Assembly: GCA_029204225.1 (NCBI GenBank)
Contig: CM055104.1
Span: 19,618,295 to 19,682,294, forward strand
Direction: 5' to 3'
DNA: 64,000 nucleotides
DNA from: Diphasiastrum complanatum
Lineage: Eukaryota > Streptophyta > Lycopodiopsida > Lycopodiales > Lycopodiaceae
This document shows, one piece after another, positions 1 through 11,330 of this stretch (position 1 is its first letter; the number at the start of each line of letters is the position of its first letter). A program made the translations under genes and the position numbers. The notes below the pieces were generated by a model. That model saw only the letters and a program-made list of their open reading frames with translations. It was not told where the DNA came from and did not search any database.

Positions 1-632
1 TTGGTGTATAGAGCCATGGATTTGTCTTTGATGGACAGGCTGCTAGTCTTTCTCCGCATTTCTTCTTGAAGAAGATGACCAATCACCTTTTCAAGAGTGA
101 GGTCGGGTTATGTGGAGATCATCACCACAAAGTGTTCATACGACTTTGGAAGAGAAGAAAGAAAGGTCATAACGACATCATCATCTTGAATCAAACATCC
201 TACAACTGATAACTGATCCAATAAAGATTTGAAGCTGTTGATGTGAGAAGTGATGGCAGTAGAATCAAACATGCTAAGAGTAAAGAACTTCCTTCTAAGA
301 TGTAACATAGTGGTTACATCATGAGTCTCATAGAGATTTGATAATTAATCTAATGCATTCTTAGAGGTTTTGCATGTGGTAACGTGGGATATTTGGGAGT
401 CGGCCAGATTGAGTGTGATACATGCTAAGATCTTCTGATCTTTGATCTTCCATGCTTTTGCTTGATCACCATCTTCTAGTTTTAGGTCAGCACCTTCTAC
501 TGCATCCCAAAGATCTCTATCTATCAACATCATCCGGAGTTTTAACTTCCAGATGTAGAAGTTAGAACCATTGAACTTGTCAATGATTCTAGCCTCGTTG
601 GATGATGATGAAGAGCTACCAAAATGAGACAT
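1..632 (-). pseudogene. Ty1/copia gag fragment (copy 1)
   Basis: This is the N-terminal part of a copia-type Gag polyprotein (UBN2 / retrotran_gag family), which would form the retrotransposon particle. Reading on the minus strand from the Met at 632, the protein starts with a Ser-rich tract, then the family signature FNGSNFYIWKLKLRMML and DLWDAVEG. A second piece in a shifted frame (308 down to 108) carries LRRKFFTLSM and the 'SLLDQL' and 'FLSSLPKSYEHFV' motifs. The frame is therefore broken by at least one indel near 310-345, and the copy runs off the left edge. A close paralogue lies at 29.28-30.18 kb on the same strand. Its own LTR follows at 701. No function is expected. Confidence 0.85.
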
Positions 633-685
633 GATAACAATAATATAAATGGAACAAACTTAATCTCTCAGTTTATTTGAGCTAT

Positions 686-1740
686 GCTCTGAAACCAATC
701 TGATGGGACAAGGGAGATGGAAGAACGCGAACAGAGAAGAGAGCAGGAATATTGCGGAATAGCTCTCCCGTTACAATCAGCTGCTAGATGCAAAAACAAT
801 CTAATAGAAAGTTTAAGTGCCCTATTGCCCAATAGGATCTTAAAAATTAATTCATACTCTCAAAAACAAGTACAGTCCACCAAAGAGATTAGAGATGGTG
901 TGTGTGGTATTACTGAAATATGGATTCAATGAGAAGTATAGTTCTGAAATAGATAGCAATAGCATTATGATATCGCAAGTCCCTCAGGTGTTAAAGACAG
1001 CCATCGTCTAATCAGAAACTGAGGAGTCATAGACGTCCATGTTCTGATCAGAGTGAGTAAACAAGCGTGATCAAACATCGATAAAGTGCATTCAATCACA
1101 ACAAGCATTCATCTGGGTTATACACAGATAGAAAAGCTGCTGCTGCTATATTACACTGAAGCACAATACAAATAGCAATTACAACCAAAAAATGACGGCG
1201 TAACTGGGAGGCCCAAATAATGCGTCTCATGGACAGAGCAACCAACAATCTGTGCTTGGATGATTTATTTATAGGTTTCATCAGTGTATTAATCACATTG
1301 AATGTTTGTCACCTAATCAAGAAAGCCGTTGTACTTGGAAGTATATGGCTATTGTGACATAGTATAAATATGGTCAACAAATCAGGATCGTTGACGCAGA
1401 CGAGGACGAGGACGTCGCAAAATCTCTCACTTTGCATTTTACATGAAATGGTTTTCTCTCACTTCACAAATTTCGAGAAGTGGCTGGGAACATTCCTTGT
1501 TCAAAACAAACAACCTTTGGCATTTTCTCTCCTTTTGGGTTTTTGCGAAAAAGCCGAAGGTGCCTTTAAACAAGTTTTAAGGTGCCCTTAGAAAGTTGAA
1601 GGTGCCCTCAAAAAGGCGAAGATGTCTTTAGCAGTTCAACTTTCTTGCACTTTTCAAAAAAAGCGAAAGAACCGAAGGTGCTCTTAAAACAAGTTTAAGC
1701 TACCCTTAAAAAGTGGCGAAGGTGTCTTTAACAGTTTAAC
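686..1740 (-). mobile_element. Copia 5' LTR with degenerate PBS
   Basis: The complement of a tRNA-iMet primer-binding site, GCTCTGAAACCA at 686-697, has one mismatch to the usual GCTCTGATACCA. Three bases later the sequence TGATGGGACAAGG (from 701) marks the gag-proximal LTR end. Alignment by eye with 30224-31130 continues through most of 701-1600, including the shared 'CTCTCACTT(C)GCA' stretch, so these are LTR copies of one family. The outer LTR edge is not clear; homology seems to fade near 1740. Within 1550-1740 there is a rough duplication of a motif like 'GAAGGTGCCCTTAAAA'. Boundaries are approximate. Confidence 0.65.
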
Positions 1741-2269
1741 CCTTAAAAATAGAGGACCTTTTGGAATTTTCTCTCTCTTCGCATTTTTCGGAAATATGCG
1801 AAAAAAGGTGAAGGTGTTGAAAAAGTTAAACTGTTGAACTGTGAACAAGTTGACTTCTTCAAAAATAATTGAACGGAAGAAGTCGAAGGTAAGTGTTGCA
1901 GTTTTTGGTAATATTGTGAAAAATGTGAACTGCAACACTTAGTGTATTTCTGCAGACTGTTCAAAAAGTAATGTAAATTTGCAGACTTGTTCCAAATGCA
2001 AGTTTTGTGGAAGTCCTTGAAGATGGCCAAGTCTTCAATGACTTCAACTTAAACTTAACATCTGAACTTGAAATTATAATGGGATTGGTTACCCTTTGCT
2101 GGAGATCAACCAAAAGTCCGTTGTAGACGTCCTTCAAACCAATTGGTTGTCTAAGTTATGATTCTAAGGAGGCAGAGTATTGCCCAAAGACAATACTAAA
2201 TTTTCATAAGAGGGAGGAAGATTGGGCATAAGTGCCATAATGGCATCATTGTTTTGATATTAGAGCATC
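1741..2269. other. AT-rich stretch, no gene seen
   Basis: Short open frames on the minus strand are Phe/Thr-rich and look like chance readings of AT-rich DNA. Part of this may be the outer portion of the adjacent copia LTR. Nothing else is recognised. Confidence 0.4.
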
Positions 2270-2650
2270 AATAGTGGCTAGCTAATTTAGCAGCTATTTG
2301 AAACTATTACGGTGGTCACCTACTAAAATACCTTCACTCATTTGCAAAGCTTGAAACTTCTTTTTCAAAAAGAGAGGAGTGGTTAGATTTTTAGTTTCAT
2401 ACCAGCCAATTAGTATGTCCCAAACTTCTTTGGAAGTGAAACAATTAGCCACATGGGCTATTTGAGAATCTTATAGCTAGGGCTTTACCATCTTTTTCTT
2501 CCCAACTGGTCAACAATTCTAGACCCATTGGTTTGGCTATTGTGCCATTGGCATATTTTCATAATTCTTTCTCAATCAAGATCATCCTCATCTTGAATTT
2601 CCACATGTGGAAGTCATCACTTTTAAACTTTTGAGGCAACAAGCCTGTTT
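2270..2650 (-). pseudogene. Decayed copia gag fragment
   Basis: Reading the minus strand without regard to frame breaks gives pieces typical of the copia Gag UBN2 domain: 'SQIAHVANCFTSKEVWDIL', then 'FLKKKFQAL'. Near 2600 the complement of 'CACATGTGGAAGTCATC' is the same string that codes for the gag 'DDFHMWK' motif in copia B at 27.53 kb. Several stops and frameshifts are present. This is an old remnant without visible LTR. Confidence 0.6.
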
Positions 2651-3220
<570 letters not shown>

Positions 3221-3471
3221 GATACTCAATTACATTTCATTCGTTTATTTGTGCTCTGCTAGGTGGTATCTCAGTCATCTAAACCATGAGTCTTGCACTC
3301 CAAAAAGTTTTTTAAATTCAAAAACTCCCCAATAAAATCTACCTCCATTTTCGACGGTCAAGATATTCCCTATTACATCCTACGGACGAGATTGGTTACC
3401 TCCTCCACAAGGCATGTGTTGGATGGGGTTGCCTAACCTCATCATTCACGTGGAAGATGAGGGGAAATGCT

Positions 3472-3627
3472 ATTAAAGAGTGGTTTATGTCCACATCCCC
3501 ACCACTCCTCCTCCTCCTCCTCCTCCTCTCTTTTATGCTCTCTTATGCTATAAAAGAGTGGGTTATGTCCACACCCCCACCACTCCTCCTCCTTCTCCTC
3601 TTCCTCTCTTTCATGCTCTCTTATGCT
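3472..3627. repeat. 77-bp tandem duplication with (CTC)n
   Basis: Two adjacent near-identical units, about 3472-3548 and 3549-3627. Each begins with 'TAAAAGAGTGG', continues through 'TTATGTCCACA', has a (CTC)n-rich core and ends with 'ATGCTCTCTTATGCT'. The units differ by a few substitutions. No coding role is apparent. Confidence 0.85.
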
Positions 3628-6263
3628 TTTTGATCAGTGGCTCCCATCTACGATAAGGTTTTCACTAGCACAATCACCCATTCCGGTGAGTGATGCTTCA
3701 TTACACATTTGTTGTTTTGTTAGTATACATGAAGAGTGCTTGATTGATAGTAAGTTCCTTCACAAAATATGGTTGAGGGAGGGCGCTGGATCGCGATCCA
3801 CAAACTCTACCTTATTAGCTTTGATTATGTACCTTTTGACAAGTAAAGGAAAGCACACCTTTTTCAAATGATTGATGGTTGTCAAACACGCTTAAATGAA
3901 TGCACTTTTGCTTGTATGAATAGCATTTGTTTTATGTATGAAGGAATAAAAAAAAAATTGAGCTATAAACACCTTGGAATAGCGCTGGCAGTGCGCTCCT
4001 CTCTTACCTATTTTTGGTCATAAATAATCATAAACATTCATTCAAATGCTTGAATGGTAGCATAAACCTTCTATTGGACAATGATGCAAATGATTACAAG
4101 ATGATGGATCATTAGCATATTCTCTCACACAAATGTTATTGTCAAACTATGACCTCCATTGCTAGTTGGGACAACAATGGAGCTACTTTGTTGTTTCTTT
4201 TATAATGGCTCTTTGATAGAAAGATGGTCCATCGCTGGTGGACACCAACCAACTTCATAATCTGCTTGCACAATCAATATAGTTTTTACGATTTGTTATG
4301 AATCGAATATGGACAATGACTTGAGTGAAATATGTCCCTTTCTTTACAGCGGCTTATAGATTGCAAAATTGCACCTCTGTTCTTTTTTTATTCGGAATAC
4401 ACTCCGATACATGTATGTATATGGCGAACATCGTGACACTTAGACATAATGGTAGCATACATACGATACTATGCTTTTTTAGCTGGTTCAAGAAGCGGTT
4501 TCATTCCAAACCTAAATACATGCTTCTGCCATTGCTTTTGATTCTATAATTCTTGTAAATCTATGGCAATAAATAGACTCAAACTTGCTGATTTACATTC
4601 TTCGAGGAAACATTTTTCGTAACAACCATGACTTCCTCACATGATTCTCTCACGACATCTATTCAGGTTAGTGTTGCAAAATGTTATTTGGGTGACTACT
4701 TTACAATAAAATGATCGTATTTACACAAATAGTAGTATATATAGACGAATGGTGGTAAGACGATGATAAAAAAATAGAAAATGTTCCTATCTTACCTACA
4801 TCTGAAAAAAGTAAAATGACCAATCTAATTTTGGTTTTTTTTTTAAACATACCTCACTAAATAAGACAACACGTATGATTGTTCTTCAGCTTTTGCCCAT
4901 TTAGATAGGTATAAACCAATGAAAGAAGTATCGATAACCTAGACGCTCTTAATGCACATGGAATTGTGCAAGAGATCGCCACACTCGTAGGGGTTGAAAT
5001 GGCATGGATTTGCCCTAATCCTATTACAAGTGTTAGGGTAAAATGCTTGGCCAAATATAAGTGCACACAATTATTGCTTTACTTTTAAGAAACGATTAAT
5101 ATTTAAAATATATGAAATAGAGCGATAGCTGGCGGGCTCTTGGAAGAGTTATGAGAGTGGTGCATTACCTACATTCTATACTGTAAGTTGTTAACTTTCT
5201 AAACTTATTTTGTACATGGATAACAACTAACATTCAGCGTTGACACCTGTTTTCGACACTGTGCTAACTTGCGCAGTTTTCTGCGGTGGGAGGTACCAGT
5301 TGGATGTCTTGAAATAGGTTTTGCTTTATGGTGCTTTTCAAGTACTATATGCTTTTCAGCTATGTTTTACCTTGTTGATTTATGAATAAAGGTTTCAAAA
5401 GGTTTGGCCTTTCTTAAGCAAGAGGAACTATAAAGTGCAATGGGCAAATTTTATGGTTTGACCATGTAATTTGGTTTCTTCTTAACCACTTGGATCAGTA
5501 TTACCTGGTGATTCTTTGAAAAGTAAACTGTTTACTTGTTTAACTTGGTTATCCAATGTGGCTAAACCTATTATAAGAGCATCAATCACCTTTATCTTTT
5601 TTCATGAGTTTATTTTGCATGGTGTTAAGAAATTCATTGAAAACCAAAATACAACACTGTTTCCTGGTATCAATGGAAAAGGCTTAACTTTTATTAAAAG
5701 AGCCATTAGACCGGTTGCTTTTTAAAAAAAACAACGAAGATAATCCTCAGTTAGAGGACGTGTTGGTTGGAGGGATAGAACAAGGGGTGGGAGGAACATG
5801 AGAGGTGGGGCTATTAGAGGATTTAATTCTCTGGAGCAGTCTTTTATTCCTCATGTTGCTAAATATGCTCTCCACCAAAGAATTCTTCTTTCAATCATCA
5901 AGAGGACGTGCAAAAACTGGATATCACATGCAAGCTCTTCATCTACAACAGAATTCGACTTACCTGTACGACGTTTGCTATATGCTAACTGATACAGGAT
6001 GAGGGTGATGTCAACGAGGTACGATCCACCTACACTTTACCCCATGGAAGGATGCGTCTGTGCAGATGGTCGAATGGATCTTGAATACTTGCTGTCCACA
6101 AACTTCCAACATGAAGAACATTACATTAGCAAGATTACAATGAAAGAAACAAGATCCAATAAAACATCAATTCAGAAAACAAATAAATAGCATAACACAT
6201 TAATGAAGTGTTAGTGTAGGTGTCCCACATGCTAAGACTCAAGCATGCACATTCTATGCATGG
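3628..6263. other. 2.6-kb gene-poor stretch
   Basis: Both strands were read; only short unrelated open frames occur. The stretch 5740-5850 can be read as an Arg/Gly-rich peptide, but it lacks a recognisable domain and is interrupted by stops. No splice-supported gene model, RNA gene or transposon domain was recognised. Confidence 0.4.
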
Positions 6264-6268
6264 GTTTT

Positions 6269-6642
6269 AGTTATGGACTTGGCTCATTACATTCGTCGTG
6301 TCCATTCTTTTATTGTTATTATGCATAAGCAGGCCTAAGGGCCCTTTTTATTCATATACTGGCCTTGGGCCCTATTTGGTTATATTTTTAGGACTTGGTC
6401 ACATTGATTTGGAGTGGGAGTCCTCCTATTGTGAGGGCGCACTATTTTCCCTCCCAATCCTTTTCCCTCCCTTTTTTGAATCCTCCATTTGATTTAGGGA
6501 GAGGGTATAAGTAGGGCAGCATTGTATTCCTTTATTCAGTTTATGATGATTGCTCCTCTTTTAGCTTCCTTAAGCTTTCTCTTCCTGCTTTCTAGCATAA
6601 CTCCTGCTTTCTAGCATAGCTAGTGAATCTTAGCTTGTAACT
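6269..6642 (+). repeat. Gypsy 5' LTR
   Basis: This 374-bp LTR matches 10952-11325 across its whole length, including the shared blocks around 'AAGCAGGCCTAAGGGCCC' and 'GAGAGGGTATAAGTAGGGC'. The latter holds a TATA-like box (TATAAGTA) that suggests a promoter near 6508. The left end reads AGTTA and the right end TAACT, a perfect 5-bp inversion. The partner LTR begins with the more usual TGTTA. Confidence 0.88.
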
Positions 6643-6654
6643 TGGTATCAGAGC
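6643..6654 (+). promoter_or_regulatory. Primer-binding site (tRNA-iMet)
   Basis: TGGTATCAGAGC directly follows the 5' LTR. It is the standard complement of the 3' end of plant initiator methionine tRNA, used to prime minus-strand DNA synthesis in LTR retrotransposons. Confidence 0.92.
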
Positions 6655-6656
6655 AC

Positions 6657-7222
6657 TTTCCTGCAGATTGGTGGAGGCTGTCCAGCGCCCTACCACCCAT
6701 CACTTTCATCGATTTTTCTCCGTCAACCTTCCTGCAGATTGGTGGAGGTTGTCCAGCGCCCTACCACCCATCACTTTCATCGATTTTTCTCCATCATTTT
6801 TGCAGATTGGTGGTGGCTGTCCACCGCCCTACTGCCCATCACTTTCGATGATTTCTTCATCATTTTTCGCAGTTTTGGTGGAGGTTGTCCAGCGCCTTGC
6901 TAACCCATCACTTTCATCGATTTTTTTGACAGATTTTTCATTGTTTTTGCAGATTTGGTAGCTATTGCCCAGCGCCCTACTACCTCATCATTTTCAACAC
7001 TTTTTGTCACTGATTTGCTGTCCATTTTTTATATTGATTGGAGGTTGTCCAGCGCCCTACTACCATCTCATTTTCAGGGGTAACCCATCACTTTCATCGA
7101 TTTTTTCGACAGATTTTTATTGTTTTTGCAGATTTGGTAGCTATTGCCCAGCATCCTACTACCTCATTATTTTCGACACTTTTTGTCACCGATTTGTTGT
7201 CCATTTTTTATATTGACTGATG
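6657..7222 (+). repeat. Degenerate tandem repeats in gypsy leader
   Basis: About seven imperfect units of roughly 65-90 bp. Each has a core like 'TGCAGATTGGTGG', then 'TGTCCAGCGCCCTAC' and 'CCCATCACTTTCATCGATTT'. The last units form a higher-order pair of about 180 bp: the block with 'TTTGGTAGCTATTGCCCAGC' and 'TTTTTATATTGA' occurs twice (near 6955 and 7134). The array sits between the PBS and gag, where packaging signals are expected. No protein role is evident, although open frames run through it. Confidence 0.9.
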
Positions 7223-7248
7223 ATCGTTTTACACATATTGATTCTCGC

Positions 7249-8400
7249 ATGGATCATCTTGAGAGTCGTATTGATCGTATGCTTTCTAGCCTTGAGACTA
7301 TCCTACCACGAGGGGATACCACCCCCCCATACATTCTTCATCGTCCTGGTAAAGCACCTTTATTTCCTATTTTGAATACACCTGCTCATGCTCCATCTCC
7401 ATCTTCAGGAGGTGCTTTTGGTCTCCCTTCATATAGTGCTAGTTCTTATGGGTCTCCTTTCGGATCTTCTGTACGACCACCTGGATTTCCCTCCGCACCA
7501 CCAGGATTTTCTTCTTCTACTTTTTCAGGTAATCCTGAGCCTCATTTTGCTCGTGATTTTCGTGATCACATCCAGCTTACTACTTATTCTGATTCATCTG
7601 ATGGGAATATCTTGAAAAATTGGTTCTCTAAGTTAGAGACCTACTTTCTTATGTATCCCAAGACTGAAACCCAGAAAGTGCAGTTGGCTGCGTTACATTT
7701 AGATGGTCGAGCTTAGACTTGGTGGCGTGTCTATCGCTCTGAGCCTACTCGTGAGAGATTACATATATGGCCTACTTTTCGGCATGATTTTCATATGGCT
7801 ATGATTGACCCACAATGGTTGATTCGGCAACATGATCTATTTTGTAGCCTTCGCCATACTAGTGATTTGATTGCTTATATTGATCAGTTTATTGAGCTTT
7901 CCTACCTTTTTACTAATCTTCATCCTACAGAGCTTATTTCACATTTTATTGCCGGTCTTAGAGACACCTTACGATATGATATCTCATCTTTTCAGCCTCT
8001 TACTCTCTCAGATGCTATCTCCTTGGCTACTACCTTGCAGCATAAGTATCCTGAGTTATCCACTTCTTCTCGTTTTTCTTGCTCTCATTCCACTGCTTCT
8101 CCTACTTTGGCTTCTTCTACTACTGTTCCTCCATGTCCTCCTACCGCTGTTTCTTACCATGAGGCTCTTACTCCTGATGATTTTGATGCTTATATCCATA
8201 TTCTTGATACTCCTGACCCACATTCTGTTGATGAGCCAGCTGACCCGCTTCTTGATGATCCTGCTTCCGCCGCTTGCCATGCACAGCTTGCTTATGCTAC
8301 TTGGGTTGGTGGGCGTCCTAGTCCTTGTTCTACGTGTTCGCATTTTGGGACGAGAGTATATTGCTTTGGTGGATACTGGCAGTACACATTCATTTATTAG
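7249..8400 (+). pseudogene. Gypsy gag
   Basis: The Gag protein would form the particle that packages element RNA. The frame starts near the Met at 7249 (MDHLESRIDRML, a likely coiled coil), passes through a Pro/Ser/Gly-rich linker (7320-7530) and enters the retrotrans_gag domain with 'LKNWFSKLETYF' and 'QLAALHLDGRA'. A single in-frame TAG at 7714-7716 interrupts it just before 'TWW', after which the same frame continues with 'FIELSYLFTNLHP' and 'FIAGLRDTLRYDI' to 8400. No zinc knuckle was seen. The start is uncertain because the open frame also extends into the leader repeats. Confidence 0.75.
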
Positions 8401-8900
8401 TAGTTACATTTCCACCAGGATTCGTGCTACACCTACTTTTGCTACACAGTCTCTCAGTGTCGAGGTTGCTCGTTTCTACTGTTGTTGTGGATCTTTCTCA
8501 GCAAACACTGTCTTTTACACATGTTGGTCAGCATCATTTACTTTCTGGTATTGATTCCCAAAGTGACTATCAATTGGTTACCGGGAAGCAATTTATGCGT
8601 AGCCTGGCAATGGCTCATGATGCAACTCTTCTTTCCATTCAAAGTACATTAGTTGCTGCTTCACTTTCACTGACCATGGATCCTCTTACTCAGGTTGATG
8701 CTGCTCCGGATTTACAGGTTGTTGCTACGTGCCTTGCGCCTATATTCCTTGATTCACAGATATCATATTCGGTGGTCATTCCTGGTTTCATTGATATTGA
8801 GGCCATATACCTTGGTGGTATTTCTACTATTGCTTTTGCGCCTACCTCAGATAGCCCTTCTGGTTCGGTGGTTGGTGCAGTATCTTCTCCGTTGGTCTCT
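8325..8900 (+). pseudogene. Gypsy aspartic protease region
   Basis: In the +2 frame around 8350-8400 the peptide 'ALVDTGSTHSFIS' is the active-site signature (D-T/S-G) of retroviral-type aspartic protease, which cleaves Gag-Pol. It follows gag after a frame change near 8330, and another frame change near 8455 moves it to the third frame. There a typical protease-RT linker continues (LSFTHVGQHHLLSG, QLVTGKQFMRSL). The expected RT start (YR/PLPPxR...) does not follow; similarity to gypsy Pol fades by about 8700. Confidence 0.7.
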
Positions 8901-10435
8901 ATATCTCCACCTCTTGAGGTGATCAGGTTGTATCTTCTTTCGTTTTATTCCATGGATCTCTACTTGAGATTTGTGATTTGCCTCATGATATTCTACGGTC
9001 CTTGACATGATTCATGAGTCTTTCGCCCTTACAATTATACATTTTCCATCTGAGGATATTTGCCAGATGGTCACTATTACTTATTTAGGGTATTTATATG
9101 CTGGGATCTTTCTAGATGAATATACGAGGATCCTTCAGTCTCCTTGTGTTTCTACATATAGGTTTCCTATAGTCCATGCCGATGCTATGGCTATATGGCA
9201 TTCCTGGTTATTACATATAGCTTGGTTTTTATTTGGACCTGTTGATTGGTGCTGGTTTTTCCATATTACTGGTCACCTATGGTGCCAATATCTCTATGAT
9301 TATGCATGTGGCTCTCTATGTGTTCCTTGGATTGTTGCTCATTGTCAGGCTTGGCATATCCTGATGGCTTGGGTTATTGCTACTATTTGTCCGGGTGATC
9401 TTCAAGTTCCCCATCATTTCGGGTTGCTCCATATCGCTTGGTCTCCGATGCTGAGTTGCCACTTTGTTATGGTGTTCCGAGACCATCAGGACACCTTGAA
9501 AGAGTTCCTTCTCCTCTCTTGGATAGTTTTTGGGGATGTTGCTGCCATATACTTCAATGTTGCTCATATGTGCTTTGATACTCATTCCCAGATACACATG
9601 GATATTGCTCTGATGCTTGCTACTGATGTTGCAGATCCCGTTCCTCATTCCAGTGCATTTCTTCTATTCCTCACTTGTGCACCTGGTGTGTACTTTGGGA
9701 TTACACTTGCAGCCAGTTCCGATGGGTCATCTGATTCTCCATCCGTTTTTGGTGTATCCTATGATGGATTGGTATGTCCATATGAGGTCTTTCTAGATGA
9801 GTTTTTCGACTACAGTTTTTCAGTTGGGGCCCCTACTATTTCTAGATTTGTTGCTACTGTTTTCATGCATCATGTCTTTTTAGATGATGCATTGATTTCT
9901 TGGACCTTCTAGAGCTTTTGGCATGCTGCTCTTCTCGTGATATGGGCCTTGAGGGTACCGTGTGCCACTACTTCTCATTCATGGGCCTTATGGATACCTT
10001 GGGCTTATGACCATGCTCATGCATATTTCTCCATTTTAGCTATCCTTTGTCATGATGATTTCTTTATGCTCCATGTTTCTTGGCATATCGCTTGCTTTTG
10101 CATGCTGTTACAACATGCCTGTTATCCTGCTTATGTTCCTACTCTTTGGTGTTGTTCTTTCAATGCTGCTATCTTTTCTTGGGGCACCTTGCACATATGG
10201 TTGATGGTTACATGTATGATGCGACTATTCGCGATGAGTGTCCATCTCTTTTTCAGTTTCCTTATTGGCTTCCCGTTGCTAATGCAGTTCTACCTTCTCG
10301 GGCTTTTTGGATACCTTGGTATGATGTCCCTATCTTTAGGGCTAATCCTTTACTAGCTTGGGCATTACGGATACCTTGGCATTCCTAGTTGCTGCTTGAT
10401 CTTCTTCTGGTTCCTTGGCATTCATGGCTGTTCCA
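8901..10435 (+). other. Unrecognised interior of gypsy element in place of RT-IN
   Basis: In a gypsy element this position should hold RT, RNase H and integrase. Instead there are two open frames (9007-9912, 301 codons; 9937-10356, 140 codons) with a Trp/His/Phe/Leu-rich composition and no YxDD, DDE or zinc motifs in any frame on either strand. Short motifs recur: variants of 'CATATxGCTTGGT' near 9218, 9431, 10084 and 10436, and 'GGATACCTTGG' near 9991, 10310 and 10370. This suggests expansion from a small repeated unit. Whether the frames are translated is unknown. It may be fill-in of a non-autonomous element or sequence decayed beyond recognition. Confidence 0.5.
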
Positions 10436-10439
10436 TATG

Positions 10440-10734
10440 GCTTGGTTTCTGATGACGCAGCCGAGATGTTCCCTTCGTCGCCATGATGTTGATCCTGAGT
10501 TGTTCCCTTTCTTACCAGCTGCCATTCACCAGGTTCGCCTTCACCATAGTCAACGCTGCCGGCAGATTCAGTTTTTCTTGAAAGTGGGATGGTCGTCCTC
10601 TTGAGGAGGCCACTTGGGAGCCTATTGATGTGTTTTATCATACACCAGAATTGGCAGATCAGGCTCGAGCCCTCATGGCTTTAGTTCTCTCCTCTACTAC
10701 AGATGTCATTGTAGATGTTCCCTCTGCTTCATGA
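10440..10734 (+). pseudogene. Gypsy integrase tail with chromodomain
   Basis: The frame from 10440 reads 'SLRRHDVDPELFP', the usual post-integrase linker. After a frame change near 10578 it reads 'KWDGRPLEEATWEP', the core of a chromodomain as found at the C-terminus of plant chromovirus integrases, where it directs integration by binding chromatin. The reading frame ends at the TGA 10732-10734, about 220 bp before the 3' LTR. The frameshift makes this copy non-functional. It anchors the element as a chromovirus even though the catalytic parts are absent. Confidence 0.8.
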
Positions 10735-10940
10735 TTCGGCTAGCTATGACTATTCTTTATTGTCGTATTTGCTTAGTACTTGCTTTACACAGTTATGATG
10801 CTTTTGGGGTATCTGCTGTGACGACTTATGTCCTCTCCATCAGTATTTCCATTAGTTCGTGATTTTTCAGTATTTAGCATGCTTACCTTATTGTTTTAGA
10901 TAGTCATTATGCTTGCTAGCTGGTGGAGGGCTTTGTTTTT

Positions 10941-10951
10941 CTGCAGGGGAG
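10941..10951 (+). promoter_or_regulatory. Polypurine tract
   Basis: The purine-rich CTGCAGGGGAG directly abuts the 3' LTR, in the position of the plus-strand primer. Confidence 0.65.
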
Positions 10952-11325
10952 TGTTATGGACTTGGCTCATTACATTCATCGCGTCCAATCTTTTATTGTT
11001 ATTATGCATAAGCAGGCCTAAGGGCCCTTTTTATTCATATACTGGCCTTGGGCCCTATTTGGTTATATTTTTTGGACTTGGTCACATTGATTTGGAGTGG
11101 AGGTCCTCCTATTGGGAGGGCGCACTATTTTCCCTCCAAATCCTTTTCCCTCCCTTTTTTGAATCCTCCATTTGATTCAGGGAGAGGGTATAAGTAGGGC
11201 AGCATTGTATTCCTTTATTCAGTTCATAATTATTGCTCCTCTTTTAGTCTCCTTAAGCATTCTCTTTCTGCTTTGTAGCTTAAGTCCTGCTTTCTAGCAT
11301 AGCTAGTGAATCTTAACTTGTAACT
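10952..11325 (+). repeat. Gypsy 3' LTR
   Basis: Same length as the 5' copy (374 bp) and aligned end to end with it, with about 20 scattered differences. It starts TGTTATGG and ends TTGTAACT, followed at once by the GTTTT target duplication. Confidence 0.88.
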
Positions 11326-11330
11326 GTTTT

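Larger units (their letters stand above)
6264..11330 (+). mobile_element. Ty3/gypsy chromovirus-like element lacking RT, with TSD
   Basis: A self-contained LTR retrotransposon on +. The direct repeat GTTTT flanks it at 6264-6268 and 11326-11330, the expected 5-bp target-site duplication. Inside are paired 374-bp LTRs, a tRNA-iMet PBS, a repetitive leader, gag, aspartic protease and, at the far end, an integrase tail with a chromodomain, then a polypurine tract. Total length is about 5.07 kb. The order gag-PR-...-chromodomain is that of plant chromoviruses (Ty3/gypsy). No reverse transcriptase, RNase H or catalytic integrase motif was found between about 8.9 and 10.4 kb. By eye the LTRs differ at roughly 20 positions, so the insertion is not recent. 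Confidence 0.85.

Noticed and set aside
5741-6000. Arg/Gly-rich peptide that might be an RGG-type RNA-binding protein
   Set aside because: Stops interrupt it, no RRM or splice-supported exons are visible, and composition alone is weak evidence.
8871-10641. Possible membrane-protein gene from the hydrophobic frames at 9007-9912 and 9937-10356
   Set aside because: They lie strictly inside an LTR retrotransposon, have no own promoter context, and their composition can arise from short repeated DNA words; reported as an element interior instead.
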